The notes under the pieces: model-generated
Told to the model about the DNA's origin: nothing
Databases searched by the model: none
What the model saw: the letters and a program-made list of their open reading frames with translations, nothing else
Position numbers and translations under genes: made by a program
Source: Jhaorihella thermophila
Lineage (GTDB): Bacteria > Pseudomonadota > Alphaproteobacteria > Rhodobacterales > Rhodobacteraceae
NCBI RefSeq assembly: GCF_900108275.1
Contig: NZ_FNVD01000006.1
Span: 62,001-126,000, forward strand
Direction of reading: 5' to 3'
Length of the DNA stretch: 64,000 bases
Shown: positions 55,771 through 64,000 of the stretch, one piece after another
Numbering within the stretch: position 1 is the stretch's first letter
Layout of the letters: every line of letters begins with the position of its first letter

Positions 55771-55890
55771 AAAAAAGCTCCAATTCCTTGCAATGTTGAT
55801 TAGGCGTCCGCCGCTTCTTATGGTGTGCGGGAAACGGAACGGCAAGAAATCCGTGCGAAATCGGGCAAAGTTGACGGGACTGCAGGCGAG

Positions 55891-56712
55891 ATGTTCGGTT
55901 ACAGACACGCAAATTCCAGACTGGGCGCGGCGCTGGCAACCGGCGAGGTGATCTTTCACAACGCCGCCCGCAAGGTCCGGGCAAAGCACAACAACGCAAT
56001 TCTGTCGCTGGTCATCAGCGTCCTCCAGTCGCTGATCCTGATCGCCGTGTTCTATGGCATGTTCGAACTGCTGGGGATGCGGCGCACGGCCGTCCGCGGC
56101 GATTTCCTTCTTTATTTGATGTCGGGCGTTTTCCTGTTCCAAGTGCATATCAAGGCGGTGGCCGCGGTCCAGGGGGCCGAGGGACCGACCAGCCCCATGA
56201 TGCTGCACGCGCCGATGAATACCTTCATCGCGATCGCCGCTGCCGCGCTTTCTGCATTGTATCTCCAGATACTGACCGTGGCCGTGATCCTGTTCTTGTA
56301 TGATGCGCTGGTGAACCCGATCACGATCGAACAGCCGGTCCCGGCGCTGGGCATGCTCTTGCTGGCCTGGTTTTCGGGGATCGGCGTCGGGCTGGTCTTT
56401 CTGGCGATCAAGCCCTGGTTCCCGACCGCCTCCGGCATTTTGTCCACCATCTACCAGCGCGCCAACATGCTCTTTTCCGGCAAGATGGTGCTGGCCAATT
56501 CGCTGCCGGCCTACATGCTGCCGGTGTTCGACTGGAACCCGCTGTTCCACGCCATCGACCAGGCGCGCGGCTTCGTCTTCATCAATTACTACCCGCATGT
56601 CACCAGCTGGCACTACACGCTGTGGGTCGGCCTCGCGCTCTGCATGATCGGGCTGATGGGCGAATTCTACACCCGCCGGCACAGCTCGCTCAGCTGGTTT
56701 GCGCGGCGCTGA
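55891..56712 (+). CDS. Capsular polysaccharide ABC transporter permease (KpsM-like)
   Basis: A 273-residue inner-membrane permease of the ABC-2 type. It has six hydrophobic helices and the ending DWNPLFHAIDQARGFVFINY, close to KpsM/Wzm-type exporters. The start is probably the ATG at 55891 (MFGYRHANSRLG); an in-frame ATG at 55825 exists. It is divergent from cysQ. No ATPase partner (KpsT), KpsE or KpsD lies nearby, so the rest of the exporter must be elsewhere. It would move the glycan made by the adjacent genes across the inner membrane. Confidence 0.8.
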   Translation: MFGYRHANSRLGAALATGEVIFHNAARKVRAKHNNAILSLVISVLQSLILIAVFYGMFELLGMRRTAVRGDFLLYLMSGVFLFQVHIKAVAAVQGAEGPTSPMMLHAPMNTFIAIAAAALSALYLQILTVAVILFLYDALVNPITIEQPVPALGMLLLAWFSGIGVGLVFLAIKPWFPTASGILSTIYQRANMLFSGKMVLANSLPAYMLPVFDWNPLFHAIDQARGFVFINYYPHVTSWHYTLWVGLALCMIGLMGEFYTRRHSSLSWFARR

Positions 56713-56721
56713 TCGCCGGGA

Positions 56722-57339
56722 TCAGTCCACGACGCGCAGGGTGAGGTTGATCCGGCCACCCTTGGGCAGCAGGTCCGACGATCCGAAGCGAATCCGATCG
56801 ATGCCGTGATAGGCCAGCCGGGCCGCGCCCCCGAGAACCGCCAAGTCCCCCGATTGCAGCCAGATCGATTCGGTGGAGCCCCCGCGCTCGGCGCCGCCGA
56901 CCCGAAACAGCGCCGCGTCCCCCAGCGACACTGAAACCACCGGCCAGTCGAAATCGGCTTCGTCCCTGTCCTGGTGCAGCCCCATCCGGGCGCCCTCGCC
57001 ATAATAGTTCACCAGACAGCAGTCGGGCGCCCTGTCCAGCCCGGCGATGGCGCGCCAGATCTCCAGCACCGGCGCGGGGATTGCCGGCCAGGGACGTCCC
57101 GAAGGATGACGGTCCACATAGCGATAACCGCGCCGGTCGGAAAACCATCCATAGCGTCCCGCCGCCGTCATCCGCACCGACATCGGCCGCCCCCAGCGGG
57201 TAACCGGCGAAAACGGCGGAGCGGCGCGCGCGAGCGCGCGGATCGCCTCGACCAGCGCCTCTTGCGATGGCCGGTCAAGGGCGCCCCTGAACACCCGGAC
57301 ACCCCTGATTTCCAACGCCTCGGACAGGTTCAGCCTCAT
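56722..57339 (-). CDS. alkB: AlkB-like 2-oxoglutarate/Fe(II) dioxygenase
   Basis: A 205-residue AlkB-family DNA repair dioxygenase that removes alkyl groups from damaged bases. The iron ligands are in MGLHQDRDEADF (HxD, near residue 120) and AYHGIDRIRFGSSDL (near residue 172), and the 2-oxoglutarate arginines are in GRINLTLRVVD at the end. Convergent with kpsM and divergent from dnaK. The family assignment is firm; DNA rather than RNA as substrate is by analogy. Confidence 0.88.
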   Translation of the reverse strand: MRLNLSEALEIRGVRVFRGALDRPSQEALVEAIRALARAAPPFSPVTRWGRPMSVRMTAAGRYGWFSDRRGYRYVDRHPSGRPWPAIPAPVLEIWRAIAGLDRAPDCCLVNYYGEGARMGLHQDRDEADFDWPVVSVSLGDAALFRVGGAERGGSTESIWLQSGDLAVLGGAARLAYHGIDRIRFGSSDLLPKGGRINLTLRVVD

Positions 57340-57352
57340 CGCTCTCGGCCCG

Positions 57353-57381
57353 TTGACAAAATAGGCACAGTTTCGTGAAAA
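57353..57381 (+). promoter_or_regulatory. Possible housekeeping promoter of dnaK
   Basis: TTGACA (57353-57358), a 17-base spacer, TGAAAA (57376-57381). The -35 is perfect, the -10 weak. It would serve basal dnaK expression. Confidence 0.45.
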
Positions 57382-57396
57382 CCGGCTGTTTCGTAT

Positions 57397-57428
57397 GGTT
57401 GCAGGCGGTTTCGCGTCTCCCTATATAC
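57397..57428 (+). promoter_or_regulatory. Possible heat-shock (RpoH-type) promoter of dnaK
   Basis: GGTTGC (57397-57402) followed, after about 15 bases, by CTCCCTATATAC (57417-57428) resembles the alphaproteobacterial RpoH pattern (CTTG, then C(C/T)TATNT). It is 110 bases before the dnaK start. Confidence 0.5.
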
Positions 57429-57537
57429 GCCGGGAAGCGCCGACATGCAGTCATGAAAGCGCGCAAAGAGTCGGGGCCGGGATGCCGCAACGGGTCCGGG
57501 TCTCGGGAAATCGCCTTGAATTGAAAGGGATCGAAAA

Positions 57538-59466
57538 ATGAGCAAAGTCATCGGCATCGACCTTGGGACGACCAACAGCTGCGTTGCCATCATGGACGGG
57601 TCGCAGCCGCGCGTGATCGAAAACGCGGAAGGCGCGCGCACGACCCCGTCGATCGTTGCCTTTACCGACGACGAAATCCTGGTCGGCCAGCCGGCAAAGC
57701 GCCAGGCCGTCACCAACCCCGAAAACACCATCTTCGGCATCAAGCGTCTGATCGGCCGTCGGTTCGACGACCCGGATCTGGCCAAGGACAAGAAGAACCT
57801 GCCCTACAAGATCGTTGACGGCGGCAACGGCGATGCCTGGGTCGAGATCAAGGGCAAGAAATACTCGCCCGCACAGATTTCCGCCTTCATCCTGAAGAAG
57901 ATGAAGGAGACCGCCGAGGCGCACCTTGGCGAAGAGGTCACGCAGGCCGTCATCACGGTTCCGGCCTATTTCAACGACGCCCAGCGTCAGGCCACCAAGG
58001 ACGCCGGCAAGATCGCGGGCCTGGAAGTGCTGCGGATCATCAACGAACCGACCGCGGCGGCGCTGGCCTATGGCCTGGACAAGGAAGAAAGCCACACCAT
58101 CGCGGTCTATGACCTGGGCGGCGGCACCTTCGACATCACCATTCTGGAGATCGACGAAGGCCTGTTCGAGGTGAAGTCCACCAACGGCGACACCTTCCTG
58201 GGCGGTGAAGACTTCGACATGCGGGTGGTCAGCTACCTGGCCGAGGAGTTCAAGAAGGAACACGGCGTCGATCTGACCAAGGACAAGATGGCCCTGCAGC
58301 GCCTGAAGGAAGCCGCAGAAAAGGCCAAGATCGAACTGTCCAGCACCAGCCAGACCGAGATCAACCAGCCCTTCATCAGCATGGACCCGAACAGCGGCCA
58401 GCCGCTGCACCTGGTGATGAAGCTGACCCGGGCCAAGCTGGAATCGCTGGTCTCCGACCTCATCAAGCGCACGATGGAGCCCTGCAAGGCCGCGCTCAAG
58501 GATGCCGGCATTTCGGCCTCTGACGTGGACGAGGTGGTTCTGGTCGGTGGTATGACCCGGATGCCGAAGGTCATCGAGGAAGTGACCAAGTTCTTCGGCA
58601 AGGAGCCGCACAAGGGCGTGAACCCTGACGAAGTGGTCGCCATGGGCGCCGCGATCCAGGCCGGTGTTCTGCAGGGCGACGTGAAGGACGTCGTTCTGCT
58701 GGACGTGACCCCGCTGAGCCTGGGCATCGAAACGCTGGGCGGCGTCTTCACCCGTCTGATCGACCGCAATACCACGATCCCGACCAAGAAGTCCCAGGTC
58801 TTCTCGACCGCCGAGGACAACCAGTCGGCCGTGACGATTCGCGTGTTCCAGGGTGAACGCGAAATGGCCGCGGACAACAAGCTCTTGGGCCAGTTCAACC
58901 TGGAAGGCATCCCGCCCGCGCCGCGCGGCGTGCCGCAGATCGAGGTGACCTTCGACATCGACGCCAACGGCATCGTGCATGTGTCGGCCAAGGACAAGGC
59001 CACCGGCAAGGAGCAGAAGATCACCATCCAGGCCTCTGGCGGTCTGTCCGAAGAGGACATCGAGCGCATGGTCAAGGATGCCGAGGCCCATGCCGAGGAA
59101 GACCGCAAGCGCAAGGAGCTGGTCGAGGCCCGCAACCAGGCTGAAAGCCTGATCCACACGACCGAGAAATCGATCGAGGAGCATGGCGACAAGGTCGATC
59201 CGTCCACCATCGAGGCGATTGAGCTGGCCGTGGCTGCGCTCAAGGACGACCTCGAAAAGGACGACGTCACCGCCGAGAAGCTGCGCGCCGGCATCCAGAA
59301 CGTGACCGAAGCGTCCATGAAACTGGGCGAGGCGATCTACAAGGCCACCCAAGAGGCTTCCGGCGGCGCCGAGGAAGAGCCCGCCGCAGCCGAGGGCGCC
59401 GGTCCCGGCGAGGATGACATCGTCGATGCCGAGTTCGAAGACCTCGACGATGACAAGCGGAGCTGA
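57538..59466 (+). CDS. dnaK: Molecular chaperone DnaK (Hsp70)
   Basis: A 642-residue Hsp70. The N-terminal ATPase opens [20 protein letters not shown], with [20 protein letters not shown] near residue 190 and [16 protein letters not shown] near residue 335. The substrate domain begins near residue 390, and the C-terminus ends [13 protein letters not shown], the EEVD-like bacterial tail. With DnaJ and GrpE it refolds proteins and controls RpoH. A likely RpoH-type promoter lies upstream, and a strong hairpin separates it from dnaJ. Confidence 0.98.
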   Translation: MSKVIGIDLGTTNSCVAIMDGSQPRVIENAEGARTTPSIVAFTDDEILVGQPAKRQAVTNPENTIFGIKRLIGRRFDDPDLAKDKKNLPYKIVDGGNGDAWVEIKGKKYSPAQISAFILKKMKETAEAHLGEEVTQAVITVPAYFNDAQRQATKDAGKIAGLEVLRIINEPTAAALAYGLDKEESHTIAVYDLGGGTFDITILEIDEGLFEVKSTNGDTFLGGEDFDMRVVSYLAEEFKKEHGVDLTKDKMALQRLKEAAEKAKIELSSTSQTEINQPFISMDPNSGQPLHLVMKLTRAKLESLVSDLIKRTMEPCKAALKDAGISASDVDEVVLVGGMTRMPKVIEEVTKFFGKEPHKGVNPDEVVAMGAAIQAGVLQGDVKDVVLLDVTPLSLGIETLGGVFTRLIDRNTTIPTKKSQVFSTAEDNQSAVTIRVFQGEREMAADNKLLGQFNLEGIPPAPRGVPQIEVTFDIDANGIVHVSAKDKATGKEQKITIQASGGLSEEDIERMVKDAEAHAEEDRKRKELVEARNQAESLIHTTEKSIEEHGDKVDPSTIEAIELAVAALKDDLEKDDVTAEKLRAGIQNVTEASMKLGEAIYKATQEASGGAEEEPAAAEGAGPGEDDIVDAEFEDLDDDKRS

Positions 59467-59484
59467 GGCGTAGGAACTGGTCAG

Positions 59485-59515
59485 GCGGGTCGGCCCGGAA
59501 AACGGGCCGGCCCGC
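59485..59515 (+). terminator. Hairpin between dnaK and dnaJ, possible attenuator
   Basis: GCGGGTCGGCCCG and CGGGCCGGCCCGC form a 13-bp stem (one G-T pair) with a five-base loop, followed by TTCCTTTG. The T-run is interrupted, so partial termination that lowers dnaJ relative to dnaK is likely. Confidence 0.6.
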
Positions 59516-59546
59516 TTCCTTTGCCACTGAAAGGGCAAACGAACCG

Positions 59547-60689
59547 ATGTCGAAACGTGACTATTACGACGTTCTTGGCGTCTCCCGTGGCGCATCGGCC
59601 GAGGAAATCAAGAAGGCCTACCGCCGCAAGGCCAAGGAACTGCACCCCGACCGGAACCACGACAACCCCGATGCCGAAGCGCAGTTCAAGGAGGCCAACG
59701 AGGCCTACGAGGTTCTGAAGGATCCCGACAAGCGCGCGGCCTATGACCGGTTCGGCCATGCGGCCTTTGACGGCGGCATGGGGGGCGGTCCGCGTCCGGG
59801 CGCCGGTTTCGGCAGCGGCGATTTCTCCAGCGCCTTCTCGGACGTGTTCGAGGATCTTTTTGGCGACATGATGGGCACGCGCGGCGGCGGGCGCCGGCGG
59901 GCGATGCGCGGGGCGGACCTGCGCTACAACCTGCGCGTGACGCTGGAAGAGGCCTACACAGGCGTGCAGAAGACCATCAGCGTGCCGACATCGGTATCCT
60001 GTTCGGAATGCTCCGGCACCGGCGCCGAGGGCGGGGTCGAACCGACCACCTGCCCGACCTGTTCCGGCATGGGCAAGGTGCGGGCGCAGCAGGGCTTTTT
60101 CACCGTCGAACGCACCTGCCCCACCTGTTCGGGCCTGGGGCAGATCATCAAGAACCCCTGTTCGGCCTGTGGCGGCTCGGGCCGGGTTCAGAAGGAACGC
60201 TCGCTCAGCGTCAACATCCCGCCCGGGGTCGAAACCGGCACCCGCATCCGGCTTTCGGGCGAGGGCGAGGCCGGGATGCGTGGCGGCCCGCCGGGGGATC
60301 TGTATATCTTCATCGACGTGGAGCGCCACGAGTTGTTCGAACGCGACGGCGTGAACCTCTATTGCCGGGTGCCGGTCAGCATGGCTACGGCGGCGCTGGG
60401 TGGGTCGATCGAGGTGCCCACCATCGACGGCGGCCGCGGCCGCGTGCAAATCCCCGAAGGCAGCCAGTCGGGCCGCCAGATGCGCCTGCGCGGCAAGGGC
60501 ATGCCGGCGCTGCGCGGGGGCGGCGTTGGTGACATGTTCATCGAGCTGGCCGTGGAAACGCCGGTCAATCTGACGCCCCGCCAAAAGGAGCTGTTGCGAG
60601 AATTCGAAGGGCTGAGCGCCGACAATCACCCCGAATCCAAGTCCTTCTTTTCTTCGGTCAAGTCGTTCTGGGAAAGCATGAAGAGTTGA
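59547..60689 (+). CDS. dnaJ: Co-chaperone DnaJ (Hsp40)
   Basis: A 380-residue type I DnaJ. The J-domain (residues about 1-70) contains HPDRNHDNP near residue 33; a Gly/Phe-rich stretch follows; four zinc-binding repeats ([32 protein letters not shown]) lie at residues about 152-215; the C-terminal substrate-binding domains follow. It stimulates DnaK ATP hydrolysis. It is 80 bases downstream of dnaK and ends at a terminator. Confidence 0.97.
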   Translation: MSKRDYYDVLGVSRGASAEEIKKAYRRKAKELHPDRNHDNPDAEAQFKEANEAYEVLKDPDKRAAYDRFGHAAFDGGMGGGPRPGAGFGSGDFSSAFSDVFEDLFGDMMGTRGGGRRRAMRGADLRYNLRVTLEEAYTGVQKTISVPTSVSCSECSGTGAEGGVEPTTCPTCSGMGKVRAQQGFFTVERTCPTCSGLGQIIKNPCSACGGSGRVQKERSLSVNIPPGVETGTRIRLSGEGEAGMRGGPPGDLYIFIDVERHELFERDGVNLYCRVPVSMATAALGGSIEVPTIDGGRGRVQIPEGSQSGRQMRLRGKGMPALRGGGVGDMFIELAVETPVNLTPRQKELLREFEGLSADNHPESKSFFSSVKSFWESMKS

Positions 60690-60713
60690 CCGCCTGACTT
60701 GCGAATCGGACAA

Positions 60714-60749
60714 GGGGCGCCGCGCCAGGGATGGCCGGCGCCCCTTTTT
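60714..60749 (+). terminator. Rho-independent terminator of dnaJ
   Basis: GGGGCGCC (60714-60721) pairs with GGCGCCCC (60737-60744), with a 15-base loop, followed by TTTTT. It is 24 bases after the dnaJ stop. Confidence 0.85.
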
Positions 60750-60796
60750 CATCTTCGTTAACCCCTTGTTCACCCTGTGCGAGCGAGGCTTACCGC

Positions 60797-61558
60797 ATGA
60801 GTCGGGCATCTGCATTCAACGAGGCGCAAAGGCCGCTGTTTGACCCGGATGAAGCGGTGGTTCAGCCGCTGCCGCAGGGGCGGCTGCCGTCCTACATCGC
60901 CGATCACCGCCGCCGTCTGCGCGAAAGGTTCATGTCGGGCGGCCCCGACGCGCTGCCCGATTACGAGATGCTGGAACTGGTTCTGTTCCGCGCCATCCCG
61001 CGCCGCGACGTGAAGCCTCTGGCGCGGGCCCTGCTGGACGAATTCGGCGATTTCAACCATGTGCTGTCGGCCGCGCCGGAGCGGCTTGCCCGCGTCAAGG
61101 GCGTGGGCGAGGCCGTCGTTACCGAACTCAAGATCGTCGAGGCTGCCGCCCATCGCCTGGCGCGCGCGCGGGTGTTGAAACGGCATGTGATTTCAAGCTG
61201 GGACGCGGTGCTGGACTATTGCCGCACCACCATGGCCCACCGCGAGATCGAGCAGTTCCGGGTGCTCTATCTCGACCGCAAGAACACGCTGATCGCAGAC
61301 GAGGAACAGGCCCGCGGCACGGTCGATCATGTTCCCGTCTATCCGCGCGAGATCGCCAAGCGGGCGCTGGAGTTGAACGCAAGCGCGCTGATCCTGGTGC
61401 ACAACCACCCGTCGGGCGACCCGACCCCCTCGCAGGCCGATATCGACATGACCGCGCGGATCGAAGCCGCCTGTGTCGCGCTGGGGATGACCCTGCATGA
61501 CCATCTGATCATCGGCAAGTCGCGGGAACTGAGCTTTCGTGGCGAAGGATACCTGTGA
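60797..61558 (+). CDS. radC: RadC/JAB-domain protein
   Basis: A 253-residue RadC-family protein. Residues about 20-120 include a helix-hairpin-helix-like part (RLARVKGVGEAVVTELKIVE), and the JAB/MPN metalloprotease-fold domain carries ILVHNHPSGDPTPSQADIDM near residue 200, a typical JAMM zinc site. Its cellular function is uncertain despite the name. The ATG at 60797 gives MSRASAFNEAQ; an in-frame start 22 codons upstream overlaps the dnaJ terminator. Confidence 0.9.
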   Translation: MSRASAFNEAQRPLFDPDEAVVQPLPQGRLPSYIADHRRRLRERFMSGGPDALPDYEMLELVLFRAIPRRDVKPLARALLDEFGDFNHVLSAAPERLARVKGVGEAVVTELKIVEAAAHRLARARVLKRHVISSWDAVLDYCRTTMAHREIEQFRVLYLDRKNTLIADEEQARGTVDHVPVYPREIAKRALELNASALILVHNHPSGDPTPSQADIDMTARIEAACVALGMTLHDHLIIGKSRELSFRGEGYL

Positions 61559-61579
61559 CGCGTGTCTGGCCGGGTAGAA

Positions 61580-61644
61580 GGGGGCCCTGCCCCCGTCCGC
61601 GCCGGGCGCGGACTCCCCCGGAGTATTTTTTAGCAAGATGAAAG
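61580..61644 (+). repeat. Palindromic intergenic element, copy 5
   Basis: Hairpin GGGGG-CCCTG-CCCCC (61580-61594), hairpin GTCCGCG-CCGGG-CGCGGAC (61595-61613), then TCCCCCGGAGTATTTTTTAG and CAAGATGAAAG. It lies 21 bases behind the radC stop, in the same orientation. Confidence 0.75.
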
Positions 61645-61665
61645 TGCATGGGCTTCGGGAACCGG

Positions 61666-63225
61666 TCAGTCCACCCAGACTTCGACGCGGCGGTTCACCT
61701 GCCGGCCCCAGCCGCTGTCGTCGCAGGCCATCGGAAGCGCCTCGCCGAAGGCTTCGACGCCGATCTCGATCTGGTCCAGCTGTGCGGCCTCGGCCGCGGC
61801 CAAGACCGCGTCGCGCACCGCCTCGGCCCGCTTCAACGCGATCCTGCGATTGCCTTCGGCCGGTCCCTGCCCGTCGCTGAACCCCACGAACAGCAGCCGG
61901 TGGCCGTCATGAAGCCCCGCCTCCAACGCGCGGGCGAGCTGGTCCACGTTGTCCCGCGATTGCGCGTCTGGACGCGACGATCCGGCTTCGAAACGGAAAG
62001 AAGTCGTCAGTCGCCGCATCGGGCCGAGGACACCGACCATCCGCTGGAGTTCTTCCAATTTCACGTCGTTTCCGGCGGCGGCGATAGCATTGGCCAGGCG
62101 GTCACCCTGCAAGCCGATGGGGATGCGTTCGGGCGCCTGATCGACAAAGCCCGCGCGGCGGATCACGATCTGCGCGGCCGGCCCCCGCGTGTAGTCCAGA
62201 AAGTCCCGCCCGATCCGGGGCAGGCGCCGCATTGGCAGATACAGGAACATGGGCGACGTCAGGGGATAGTCTTCGGCCTTGATGGTCTGGCGCGTGGCAT
62301 TGAGCGCGAACCCGCACGCGCCCTCAAGGGTCAGAACGCGCGCGGTTCCCGTTTCGGCAAAGCTGGCCAGTCCAATCGCGAAGGGCTGGACGGACACAGC
62401 ACGGGCCAGGTCGCTGCTACGGGCGTGCCGCACCACCTTATCCGAAAGAGTCAGGCCGACGGGGTGCAGGAGCCTGTCCTCCACGGCCTGGGTCAGACCG
62501 GATCCCTCGGCCGCGAGATGCAGGGTGATCGGCGCGTCCGGTCCGCCCAGTTCGGCCCAGTTGTCGATCTCGCCGGAAAACACCTGCGCGAGTTCAGGCA
62601 ACGAGATTCGTCGCACAGTGTTGCCGGGTGAAACGACCGGCACCATCGCGTCCAGCGCCAGCACCCGGCTGCGCCCCGGGGCGGTCATGTCGCCCAAGCC
62701 CGCCTGCCGGGCCAGGTCGCGTTCCCTGGGGCGAATTTCACGCAATGCCATCACGACATCGGCCTCGTTGGCCAGAAGGTCGGCAAAGCCTTCCTCGGTA
62801 TTGGTGAGGTGGAACCGGAACCGGGCGGCCTGCCGGCCGGTTTCGGCATAAGTCAGCACATAGACGAAATCCGCCGCATCGATGTCCTGCCGGTCCGTGC
62901 GATATCCGTTGCGCAGCGCGAAGCCTTCGACCAGCGCCGGCAACAATACCTCGGCGATGGTCGAGGAACCCGAGAACGAAATCTCTGCGACGTAGTCGGT
63001 CAGGCTGGGGCAGCCGGGGCCGTCGCAGGACACGCCCGAGCTGTCCACCGTCAGCTCTCCGAACTGCGTATCGACACGGTAGAATTCACCGTCGAAACCC
63101 AGCAGGGTGCCGGTGATCTCGACCGCGCCATCGGGCGAGGTCAGCGTGACGTCCTGAGCCGCCGCGCCCAGCACCGCACTGCAAAGAAGAAGTGCGGCGC
63201 AGCCCGCCGCACGCAGCAATCGCAT
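61666..63225 (-). CDS. Phosphate-binding-like/OmpA fusion protein
   Basis: A 519-residue exported protein. A signal peptide (LLRAAGCAALLLCSAVLGAA) ends near residue 23. A PstS-like type 2 periplasmic-binding domain spans about 85-340: ISFSGSSTIAEVLLPALVEG, ADVVMALREIRPRE and ISLPELAQVFSGEIDNWAEL are typical of phosphate-binding proteins. Residues about 390-519 form an OmpA-C peptidoglycan-binding domain (RFEAGSSRPDAQSRDNVDQL, LFVGFSDGQGPAEGNRRIAL, NRRVEVWVD). The combination suggests a periplasmic, wall-attached binding protein; phosphate as the ligand is unproven. It lies 22 bases after the end of the partial gene on the same strand. Confidence 0.82.
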   Translation of the reverse strand: MRLLRAAGCAALLLCSAVLGAAAQDVTLTSPDGAVEITGTLLGFDGEFYRVDTQFGELTVDSSGVSCDGPGCPSLTDYVAEISFSGSSTIAEVLLPALVEGFALRNGYRTDRQDIDAADFVYVLTYAETGRQAARFRFHLTNTEEGFADLLANEADVVMALREIRPRERDLARQAGLGDMTAPGRSRVLALDAMVPVVSPGNTVRRISLPELAQVFSGEIDNWAELGGPDAPITLHLAAEGSGLTQAVEDRLLHPVGLTLSDKVVRHARSSDLARAVSVQPFAIGLASFAETGTARVLTLEGACGFALNATRQTIKAEDYPLTSPMFLYLPMRRLPRIGRDFLDYTRGPAAQIVIRRAGFVDQAPERIPIGLQGDRLANAIAAAGNDVKLEELQRMVGVLGPMRRLTTSFRFEAGSSRPDAQSRDNVDQLARALEAGLHDGHRLLFVGFSDGQGPAEGNRRIALKRAEAVRDAVLAAAEAAQLDQIEIGVEAFGEALPMACDDSGWGRQVNRRVEVWVD

Positions 63226-63247
63226 CGTTGTTCCTGAACCGTCTGCG

Positions 63248-64000
63248 TTATCTCGCGGCGATTTTCAGGTCATCGACCAGATTGTTCAATACCAGAAACG
63301 TCCCCACCGCATCGCAATCGGGCATCGACAGCATCAGATCGCGCGGGTTGCGCAGGCGGCCGCCCTTCAGTTCCACCGTCTGGGCCGAAATGTCGCGGCC
63401 GCAATTGTTCTCTGTCACCTCGGCTTCGACACTGACGGCGACCGCGCCCGCGCGCGGCGCATGGCCGGCGGGAAAGCTGTAGATGTCGGCCAGTTTGGCG
63501 TTGAAGACCTCCGGGTTGCCCAGACGGATCAGGCGGCCCACGGCCCCGTCGCCCCTGTAACCGAACCAGACATGGCCCGGATCGCCGTAGTTTGCGCCGA
63601 ACTCCCGCGCATGCAGTTCAAAGCCGGCTTGGCCACCCCATTGCAGGACGATCCGGTCGATCTCGTTCAATCCCTGGACCCGGGTGGTTGCCGCCGCACC
63701 CTTGCCATCGGCGAAAGCGACGATGAACACGGCCCGTTCGGACAGCGCCGGAATGTCCGCGGCAAAGATTCCGTTGGCGTCCGTCCTGTCGGAGAAGATC
63801 ATGCCGCCGTGGTGAACGGTCAACCGCTCGCCGCGATGACAGGGGGCCTGAACCTGCAGATGCACCGTCGCCATCTCGCCCGGCGCGGCAGTGGCCGTGA
63901 CCGCACAATCGGTGTCGCGTCGCGCCTCCTGCTCGGCCCCCTGGGGCAAAGGCAGCGGGGCGGGGGCGTGGAACCCGGGCAGGGGTTCGCCGTGCCGCAG
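63248..64000 (-). CDS. Unrecognised protein, N-terminus beyond the window
   Basis: An open frame from the right edge to the TAA/TGA-type stop at 63248, giving at least 250 residues; its start is outside the window. Features seen: a proline-rich N-terminal stretch, an immunoglobulin-like or carboxypeptidase-regulatory-like segment (ATVHLQVQAP ... IFSDRTDANGIFAADIPAL), and a later block FGANYGDPGHVWFGYRGDG. Only two cysteine pairs are visible. I do not recognise the family. The 22-base gap to the PstS/OmpA-like gene downstream suggests one operon and an envelope role. Confidence 0.6.
   Translation of the reverse strand: MRHGEPLPGFHAPAPLPLPQGAEQEARRDTDCAVTATAAPGEMATVHLQVQAPCHRGERLTVHHGGMIFSDRTDANGIFAADIPALSERAVFIVAFADGKGAAATTRVQGLNEIDRIVLQWGGQAGFELHAREFGANYGDPGHVWFGYRGDGAVGRLIRLGNPEVFNAKLADIYSFPAGHAPRAGAVAVSVEAEVTENNCGRDISAQTVELKGGRLRNPRDLMLSMPDCDAVGTFLVLNNLVDDLKIAAR

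Overview
The window looks like chromosomal DNA of a marine-type Rhodobacteraceae (roseobacter-group alphaproteobacterium). Support comes from the high GC content, the protein families, and family-typical gene orders: lptC-lptA-lptB followed by hpf and ptsN, dnaK-dnaJ, and serC-serA facing serB. No tRNA, rRNA, CRISPR array, phage or intact insertion sequence was seen. The taxonomic call is inference from gene content only.

Layout. 1-7365: the tail of tdh, a cysteine-synthase-like PLP enzyme, a PPP-type phosphatase, a LysR regulator facing a frameshifted small membrane-protein gene, then the serine pathway (serC and serA on the minus strand, serB on the plus strand). 7450-19191: a TetR-controlled block with a medium-chain reductase, a complete LivHMGF/LivK ABC importer containing an acyl-CoA synthetase, and, beyond a terminator, a DUF2855 protein with a molybdopterin oxidoreductase. 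The block suggests uptake and CoA activation of an unknown carboxylate. 19192-35141: an accessory catabolic stretch bounded by two inverted copies of a decayed, IS5-like sequence. It holds a CaiD-like hydratase, an ADP-forming acyl-CoA ligase, an acyl-CoA dehydrogenase, a HAD hydrolase, a di-iron fatty-acid-hydroxylase-type membrane protein, a class II aldolase, a LysR regulator, a DUF819 membrane protein next to a sphingosine-1-phosphate-lyase-like enzyme, and a fused 5-oxoprolinase with its LysR regulator.

35142-46232: housekeeping genes. These are a VOC protein, adenine deaminase and AMP nucleosidase (overlapping), HU, a CDF metal exporter, an EamA exporter, RNase D, arabinose-5-phosphate isomerase, LptC/A/B, HPF and PtsN. 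46416-56712: a surface-polysaccharide block with a sulfotransferase, four glycosyltransferases, GalU, KdsB, CysQ (clears the PAP left by sulfotransferases) and a KpsM-type export permease. It fits a sulfated, Kdo-linked surface glycan. 56722-64000: alkB, dnaK, dnaJ, radC, a phosphate-binding-protein/OmpA fusion and an unrecognised gene cut by the window edge.

A family of palindromic intergenic elements (two hairpins, a C-rich block, a GTATTT core, then a purine-rich tail) occurs at least five times in full. Each full copy lies just behind a stop codon and on the same strand as that gene.
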